A DNA stretch of 64,000 nt from Chlorops oryzae. Its lineage: Eukaryota; Arthropoda; Insecta; Diptera; Chloropidae. The notes beneath the pieces were generated by a model that searched no databases, was not told where the DNA came from, and saw only the letters and a list, made by a program, of their open reading frames with translations. Numbering within the stretch: the stretch's first letter is position 1; every line of letters begins with the position of its first letter. A program made the position numbers and the translations under genes. Below are positions 57,162 through 64,000 of the stretch, piece by piece. The stretch spans positions 126,846,393 to 126,910,392 of the forward strand of contig CM035806.1 of the NCBI GenBank assembly GCA_020466095.1, in the 5' to 3' direction.

Positions 57162-57716
57162 CCCTAAAGGCATAAAATGCACATTCGAAATATTAGAAAA
57201 TTGGGAGCGCCAAAAGGCGTTATTCGAAAATTGAATTTTACACCCAAAATTCAGATAGAGCTTGTACCAAAGACAGCATATAGACTTTTTTTAAACGTTG
57301 ACAACCCTCTACAAAAATTGAATTCATCCGACGTTTTAAAGGGTACCTCCAGCACTAGGTTCTGCCTCAAAAATCATCTGAATTGTCTAAAGTCACAATC
57401 TTCCGATATATTTTTGTGAAATAAGGAATTTGAGCTTTGTTTTAGCCTCCGATTAAAAAATATATAGCGGTTTATCTGTGTCGGGTATTCTATGGTCAGG
57501 TTTACTTACTTTTTTAATTTTGAAACATGCATTTTAAAAATATATAACTTCCTTTAATGTCGAAATTATCTTGCTAAAAACAATTATTATTGCTTTTTAT
57601 TTGGTTTTATTTTGTTTTAAGAATTCGTTTGAGTACTCGGTTCAGTATCGATAAAAGCTTTGTGCTTATAGTATTTGTGCATCGCTGACGAAATCGTTCA
57701 ATTTAAATGCAATATT

Positions 57717-57843
57717 AGTGGGACTCATGCAGCTTCGCAAATTTTGAGAAATGAAAAATTTGTCACACAACTGTCAAAATTTATATGCAAATTTACGATG
57801 GAAAAAGTTGCGAAGGCATTTGCGAAGCTGCATGAGTACCACT
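57717..57843. mobile_element. MITE S2 (AGTGG termini, 127 bp)
   Basis: Ends AGTGGGACTCATGCAGCTTC and complement, 3-bp att duplication (57714-57716, 57844-57846). The equivalent site at 402-410 in the first copy is empty, so this insertion is younger than the segmental duplication. Confidence 0.9.
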
Positions 57844-58124
57844 ATTGAATACTGATTTGCGACGGTCGCAGATGCTCAAATGTACTCTAAAATGAAGGAG
57901 CATCTCTACTTTGTTGTTTGCAACTTCAATTTTTGCTAAAAAGGGTCATAATATAAAAGGGGTATTTACAAAGGCGTTTGAAAATACGAAAGCCGGAAAA
58001 TCGGAATATTTTAACTGCTTAAAAAGTTGTGAAAGATACAAAAAAAAGTTTAAACAAATATTAAGAAGTCGAATTTTTTCCAATTTTCTGACTTTCTAAC
58101 GATTTTAACACGCCTTTGTGAATA

Positions 58125-58297
58125 CAGTGAACTACGGATAAATGCAACACGAATAAATGCAAAAACCTCACAAGTGCAAGGTGCTTTGAAGCCTTTTTTA
58201 TGAGTTCCCATGAAAACATGCACGGATTATTGGAAAGAACGCATAAGTGCACAACAATTAGAGCAAAAAACGTTTTGCATTTATCCGTACTCTACTG
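58125..58297. mobile_element. TA-flanked MITE D, second copy
   Basis: Same insertion as 689-861, with TA on both sides (58123-58124, 58298-58299). Confidence 0.7.
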
Positions 58298-58462
58298 TAC
58301 CCCTAATGTTATGGCATGTTTAAAAATCGCAAATTCTTCGACTTATTTTTGACAGTCAGCTCAGACAGTTTACTCAACTTCACCACGCCATTGGGAGCCA
58401 TATAGCATTTTGACAGGCTTTCCCATACTGTAATACTTGCTATAGATCATATATTACTATAT

Positions 58463-58989
58463 GTCGTCGTTCATACTATGAGACAAGACAAGCGAGAGAC
58501 ACGGTGAATTCTCTTTTGGTGTCTTATTCGTGTTCATACTAGTAAAAATTGTCTCTGCGACATTTGAAATAGAAGAAGAAACTGGTTTTATACAGTGCTG
58601 CCAGAAAAAATATTTTGAAATACCTACAATCTGAATTAAAAATCCCCTACGCTCTTGAAATAAGATAAATAAATTATTATCACGGTTTTCGACAAAATAA
58701 GTTGGTCCAAAGATCTTTTTTAGAAAAAGTTTAAGCTATTCTCCACAATTTTTCGTATTTAATACTTCAAAGCTAGCTTTTTAAATTATTTCCGAAATCT
58801 GTAGATATGCTTTTTCATAAGAAGAGAATATTTACCCAAATATGGCAGCACTGTTTTTATGATGAGAAGGACAAGCACAAAGCGTGTCGCCGAGTACGTA
58901 AGACACGTACCCCTCTCTCTACCCCGAACGTCCCTTGCCTACAACCACCGTGTCTCTCGCTTGTCTTGTCTCATAGTATGAACGACGAC
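58463..58989. mobile_element. Inverted-repeat element BB
   Basis: 527 bp, ends GTCGTCGTTCATACTATGAG and complement extending through CAAGACAAGCGAGAGACACG, TAT duplication (58460-58462, 58990-58992). P copy 1 shows the empty site at 1022. A smaller hAT-like element is nested inside. Confidence 0.88.
58593..58853. mobile_element. Possible hAT-type MITE inside BB
   Basis: 261 bp, ends CAGTGCTGCCA and TGGCAGCACTG. Flanks gttttata and tttttatg match at 6 of 8, so the duplication is uncertain. Confidence 0.6.
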
Positions 58990-59485
58990 TATGTGGCACT
59001 CCCAACAACAACCGAAATCCGTGGTGAATTAGTGATGCTAGAAATTTTTGAGCACTCGCGCTATTTTGTAACTAAACATAATTGCGTTGAACTTTCTTGA
59101 TTTTGTCACCTTAGTATAAAACTTTTTTAGGTTTCAATGATAATTTATGCAATAATATACTCTTTTCATTCAGAGGAGCTCTAAAAAGATGTAGTTTATG
59201 CATAATTTTGAGAAAGATTTTTCTTAAGTACTTGAGCCACTAAATATGTATCGATTTACAATTTTCAAACATTTTTACAGCTCTTGGAAGGATGTGTTGT
59301 GTTTCTTAACCTTAAACAGCTGTTTTTGTTATTGTTTAAGATTTTATCAAATACAAATATTTTTAGTTCTGTGTTGTTCCAGATAAATGTTTTCGAACAT
59401 TTTAAATATATGAAGCCTTTAAATTAGTCTCAATAGCTGTAAATAGTCAAAGCTGTTACGAGAGAAATGCTGGAAAGCTGCCAGG

Positions 59486-59492
59486 TAACATA
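59486..59492 (+). other. Mariner excision footprint (TA-ACA-TA)
   Basis: P copy 2 reads ccagg-TA-ACA-TA-agtgtttg where copy 1 has a whole mariner between two TA copies. ACA equals the first three bases of the mariner end. This is the classic mariner excision scar. Confidence 0.93.
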
Positions 59493-59707
59493 AGTGTTTG
59501 CAGTCGAATAATATATTTCATGCAATTCTTCCAACAGGAAAACTTGGAATTTTTAGCTGAACTGGAGAATTTCGAATTGGATAAGGTCTCCATACTGACG
59601 GAAGAATAGAAGGAAATTGAAGCATCACCTTGAAAAACGTTATAAGCGAAAAGTTTCACATGTTTGAAACTTTGTCCAGTCAGTCGGTGCTCATTTCACT
59701 TCTTTAA

Positions 59708-60169
59708 TAGTGATGCCACGAATATTCGGCAACTATTCGGTATTCGGCCTATTCGGCGTCATTTTTCAGTATTCGGTATTCGGCCGAATAGTTAAAATAT
59801 TCGGCCGAATACCGAATAGTAGAAATAACTTATTTAAAAAATCAACACTAACTACAAATTAAATTTTTCTCAAAATAACGTAAAAAAACTTAATTAACGA
59901 GAACTAAAAATACAGCAGATTTGCATTTTATTCTTTAGAAATATTAAATGTACGCTAGCTTCTTCTAAATTTTCTTCGAAAAATTATAAACAGTGGGCAA
60001 ATTTTTCAGCGGCAGCTTTTGTCTTGACTCCAGCTAGTCGCGAGTAGGCCCAAGCTGTCTTTACTACGTGCCGAATATTCGGTTGCCGAATATTCGTTAT
60101 TCGGCCGAGAGGTTGACCGAATATTCGGTATTCGGTATTCGGCCAAATCCACTATTCGGGGCATCACTA
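59708..60169. mobile_element. hAT MITE with ATTCGG arrays
   Basis: 462 bp, ends TAGTGATGCC and GGCATCACTA, perfect 8-bp duplication ttctttaa (59700-59707, 60170-60177). Both ends are packed with TATTCGG/CCGAATA motifs. Empty site in P copy 1 near 3023. Confidence 0.92.
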
Positions 60170-60761
60170 TTCTTTAAAGTCGGAAAGTGTTGAGAAATGT
60201 CCAAGCATTAACCAAATTGGAACATTTTTTATAATGGCTAAAACGGCCGAAATATTTTTGAAAGTGAAAGTTCGAAAACTAGGTTCAAAAAATTTGTCGC
60301 TTACAACGTTTTTCGAGGCGATGTTCAATTAAAAATGAAAATTATTATTGCATTGAGGTGCTCCCCAGCTTTCAGGATGAAAGCGATCCGCTTTTCTTTC
60401 ATACTTACTGCTTACACTTTTTTAAAGCACACAAGATTTAAATTTTATTAAAATGTCTTTATTCAAAAATTTGCATTTCCACGCCACCCAAGAGGTATGC
60501 AAATGGCGCGTTGACCGTTTTTTAAGGTGGTTGGTCCCCCAGTAGGCCTATATCCACCAATACTTAAAAACTAGGTGTTTTAAATATAAAAACATGCAAA
60601 ACTAAAATACTGCAATATTCGCAGTTACTACGCAAAAATAAATTGTAAAATAAAAATATTACATTGAATGTAAAGCAAAACTTAAATAAAAAAAAATATA
60701 ACAATTAACAAATCACATGCAGTAAAACAGGTACTTCTTCCTGAAAAAAATAAATATTTGA

Positions 60762-63700
60762 TTATAAATGTTTAATTTTAAGAATTTTGTCATTAAAATT
60801 ACAGTATTTAAATTTTCTGTTATAAAACCTAATAACCCACAATATTCTAACCCGTATTACAAAAGCTAAAAATTTTTGGGGATCGTTTTTTTCGCAGCAT
60901 TTGTAGGGATCTACGGTCACCAGTTGGTGAAAAAAATATTGGGTCAGATTTTTCCTGTGGCAGTTGTGATCAAAAAGCTCTAGGAACTTTTGCTCAAGGG
61001 AACGGACATATGTAATAAAGTTTTTTGGTGCTTTAAACATCTCAAAATCGCAGTGTTTTTTTCGGACGAAAAATGAAAATTAAGACTTTCGTTTTCACTA
61101 ATAAGTAGTGTACGACCGAAGGTGGATTTTTAGCCGAAACCGAACAATCGGCAGAGTTGAAGACTTCGGCCGAAGACCGAAGGCCGAAGCCGAATGCAAA
61201 ACATTTTACAGTAAGGAAACAAAATCAGTCTTTATTCATTTGACAAGCACAAAAAACAAAATAACACCTCAGTAACAAAAAAAAAAAACTTAATAATCAA
61301 AACTAAAAAGCTTTATATTATAAGCTTAAAATAGCAGCTTATCAGCATTTTTTCCGAGGAGATTTGATCGTCGTTCAGTATACAGTTGACCGGCAGCGCT
61401 AAAGAGTTGTTCGCTGGCCACGCTTGTTGGAGGGGCAGATAAATATTTCTCGGCCATGCGTTTAATGTTGAAAAATTTTGTGCAATTGTGCAAAAATTTA
61501 CGGCAATAATTCACTAGTGTAAAAGGTCTCAATGAAGCAATTGAAAATCTATCGACTTTTTTACTTCCATTAAAATGCAAAAATATTCGGCTAATATTTT
61601 CGGCTTTTTCCAGCCGAAGCCAAAGCCGAAGCCGAAGATTAAGAATTGACCGATTATGCCGATTACCGAAGCCGAACCTTCGGTCGGACACTACTAATAA
61701 GCTCAGCTGCCTCTGAGCAAATGTGCATTTTACGAAACTTGGAGTAAAACCAACCACATGCATAATTAAATGCATTTTCCTGCAAACAAAGAAAAGGCTC
61801 GTCATTGAGCTTGAACTGAAATTGCTGCATAAAGGTCCGTTGAGGCAAAACTAAGCTTTGAAAATTTTCCCATGCTCCTATCGAATTTTCCTTCTGTTGG
61901 GAGTTAATGTGGTTGGTATTGAAAAAGGGTCCGTCTTCACAAGACTTTTCAGGTTCGCAATTACCGCGTTTGACCGTATTTAATAAATTTAGACCCCAGC
62001 GCTTTTGAAAAAGCCTCGAAAACAAATACGCGGTTATTCTACCCCCTTGACCCCCCCGAGATCTAATTTTCCCAAAGAAATGTTCTAAGCCGTCCTGGTT
62101 AAGTTTTCTAGTAAAAACATATGGAAACCCAAACTTATTCAAATATTCCGACAAAAGTAAAAGGCTATTTATGTTCAAAATCCACCCATCTATATAAGAA
62201 AAAGTATTTTTAATATCTGAGCCATTTGCACTATGAATCTTCATGGAATTGAGTAATTGTCTTGCGCTAAGCAAGAAATCTTTCTGTTGAACGGACCCAC
62301 AAAACGCCTTTTTAAAAGTTGTGATGCAATTTGAAGCTCTACTATTAAAAATGTCAATATTATTTATAAATAAAACAAATGACGCTGTGTTGGGAAGCGT
62401 ACGAGCTTGTGAGCTTTCTAAAGTTCCTGAGCTATATAAAGTATTTAGCCCTGCCGCTACTGTATTGCTAAAAATTTGACTAGCTAAACAGACTTTCATT
62501 TTTTGAAAATTGTTGGGCCTAATATGTTCTAACTTAAGCTTAGGAGCACAACGAACTACAAGTTGGGAATCAATATTAAAAAAAGTAACTATGTCAATCC
62601 AGCTGACATCCGCGGAATCGAAGTTTATAATGTTTTTCCTATTCTGAAAACAATTCCTAGTACTTTTCAGTAAATGTGGTGCGTCAAAGAAGAAGAAAAT
62701 TTTTGAAGAACCTACATTAAAAAAAGGACGATGTATTGAAACTCCTAAATTTTAAGCTAGGCCCACAAAATTTTTGCCTTGGTCACATACAAAATGACAA
62801 GGCACTAAACCTATTTCTTCAAGGTGTCCTACGGCTTCTAGTACATAGTTTTCTAAAACATTGCTTTTACAAGGCCCACTAGTAAAAAAATACGCAAATG
62901 GCTGTCGCCAAAATTCCCCACCTATGCTTTGCACCATAAAAGTTAATACACTAACATCATGTTTGCTGTTCTATTTTCATCGCCGAAATCCTCCAAACCA
63001 ACTATTTTGTCGAGCGTTATATCGAAGACAAGGAATTTTTTCAGTGACATTTCATCACATGAAATTGAAACAAATTTTTGCTCTGACGTTAGGATTTTTA
63101 CGCGGAATTCTAAGGCTTTCAAAGAAGTTGAATTAAAACCTGGATCTTTTGGCCAATCTGAAACGTATCGACGAAGAACACGCTCAGAAGGCAAATGAAA
63201 TTTTTCTTTCAAGTACCGATATGCGGACGGGGACAAGAAAAATATTCCTAATGCTAAATTTTTCACGTCGGTACCATACCTTAATCCCTGGGGCACAACA
63301 CCTACATTCTTTAAACTGTTACGAACAATAACAGCTTCTTCTTGCGATAATTTTTTACAAATGTTGATTTAAAAATCGTTCTCGGACCACGAATTCACTT
63401 TCTCTATTTCCAAAACCTTTTCCTTTAAAGACCTATTTTCTAGCTTCAATCTTTTACAATTCCTATTCGCTAATTCTAGCCCTCGCTTTAATTCGCGTAT
63501 TGTTTCGCTATCTTTTGTTCCCTGATCTGCTTCCACGTCATTCCTATCTTTTCGAATGAGATTCTTTTGAATCAAGCTAATATTGTCACTTTGGGTAAAT
63601 TTTGATCTGGAACCGCCGACCTCTTTAACTGCTTCCCGCTCCTCATTTCTTCCGAAAAGTGGCACTCGCAGGCGAACACATTTCTTGGAATTGACGTCGA

Positions 63701-63904
63701 TGAAACTCCTAAGGCTGCTATCCAAGTTTGTCTCCTATCAAAATAACAGAAGGCAAATTAACATCAACGAAAGAAAAATATGTACAAATAGTAAGAAATT
63801 TCTTTTATTATTTCTTACCTTTCGCCATCGGTAACGTCGTTAGGAAATCCGTATAGATGCTTCGGGGACTTGCAGTCCAGAATACACCTCTTCGCCTTTG
63901 GCAT
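60762..63904 (-). pseudogene. P-element-type THAP transposase, copy 2, longest version
   Basis: Start ATG at 63902-63904. Exon 1 (63819-63904) gives MPKAKRCILDCKS (C-x3-C) and LYGFPND; donor GTAAG, an 84-bp intron, acceptor ...GATAG, and exon 2 from 63734 gives RRQTWIAALG, CECHFSEEM (C-x2-H) and LKRSAVPD: a complete THAP finger. A coiled coil (RELKRGLELANRNCKRLKLE) lies in another frame at 63369-63560. The catalytic core has SCDEMSLKK (D), FFDAPHLLKSTRN (D) and DGLEHFFGKIRSRGG (E), and the C-terminus includes HRKNLTQYFFHQL. Lesions: frame change after THAP, stops near 63370 and 62752, a frameshift near 62945 shared with copy 1, and the hAT insertion. Confidence 0.88.
61106..61693 (-). mobile_element. 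Non-autonomous hAT element inside P copy 2
   Basis: 588 bp, the same insertion as 3899-4501 with the same 8-bp duplication ctaataag (61098-61105, 61694-61701), and the same hAT dimerisation-domain peptide on the minus strand. A few bases shorter because of CCGAAG repeat-number changes. Confidence 0.9.
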
Positions 63905-64000
63905 CTTTCTCCTTTCTTCTGTTAATAAAAGAATAAAAAACTCCAACTATATTAGATTTTTTGTTTAATTTTAATTTCGCTTAAAAGCTATCGAGCTGAA

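Larger units (their letters stand above)
57170..58439 (-). mobile_element. Family B element, partial, second copy (B0')
   Basis: Longer version of the unit at 395-1000, reading as the reverse complement of B3 and ending in CATACTGTAATACTTG at 58424-58439. It contains MITE C (57959-58303), MITE D and a separate MITE at 57717. The inner end stops next to the hAT MITE AA. Confidence 0.8.
58448..64000 (-). mobile_element. P-superfamily transposon, copy 2 (runs off the window)
   Basis: Inferred 3' terminus at 58448 (CATATATTACTATATGTCG-like start, with the native sequence resuming after insertion BB), preceded by ctatagat. It carries the complete transposase gene including THAP exon 1 at 63819-63904, and the 5' end lies beyond 64000. 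Nested inside are BB (58463), a hAT MITE (59708), a hAT derivative (61106) and a mariner footprint (59486). Confidence 0.8.

Noticed and set aside
57717..57843. A CACTA (En/Spm) element because of TAGTG/CACTA at its ends
   Set aside because: The orientation is reversed (starts AGTGG, ends CCACT); true CACTA elements start CACTA.

Overview
This window is a eukaryotic, AT-rich, intergenic stretch packed with transposable elements (TEs). I find no host gene, rRNA or tRNA that I can support. The element mix (an irritans-subfamily mariner very close to Himar1, P-superfamily THAP transposons, BEL/Pao, Jockey- and CR1/L2-like non-LTR elements, a Tc1-like element, hAT and PIF/Harbinger-type MITEs) points to an insect, most likely a higher dipteran. 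The species cannot be fixed from sequence alone. Nested insertions, target-site duplications (TSDs) and homologous copies let much of the insertion order be read directly.

Layout. 1-6070: end of an 'A-family' repeat, part of a 'B-family' element, then a P-superfamily element (minus strand) carrying an inserted Himar1-like mariner and an inserted hAT fragment. 6071-12525: a foldback arm, MITEs, and a Jockey-clade LINE (8054-11857). 12692-14983: three elements nested inside one another. 15256-18609: MITEs, including a three-level nest. 18610-21358: an inverted-repeat element and a complete Tc1-like element. 21537-23870: a CR1/L2-like LINE broken by two insertions. 24132-27215: MITEs, one holding a second mariner. 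27294-30157: three A-family elements in alternating orientation. 30840-39417: an R1/Jockey-like LINE remnant, interrupted by a B element, itself interrupted by a complete BEL/Pao retrotransposon (31274-38024) with one intact 1,976-codon frame and identical LTRs. 39420-46448: MITEs, hAT-type elements and decayed genes of two DDE-like transposases that I cannot assign firmly. 46454-49676: degenerate B copies. 49985-54410: a second, divergent P-superfamily element. 54855-57161: an intact B element and a hAT MITE. 57170-64000: a diverged duplicate of the first 6 kb, with a longer P element running off the window.

How the parts relate. Families P, A, B, F and Q (labels used below) all show or are consistent with 8-bp TSDs and have termini of a common form, CA-(A/T)-(A/G)TA--AC--TAT. 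The P element and the F MITEs match at about 21 of the first 24 bases. A P-type transposase mobilising several otherwise unrelated non-autonomous families is the main biological hypothesis from this window. Two events are preserved in detail: a mariner excision footprint in one copy of a duplicated segment where the other copy still holds the mariner, and an inversion between two opposed A elements that exchanged their target-site duplications.
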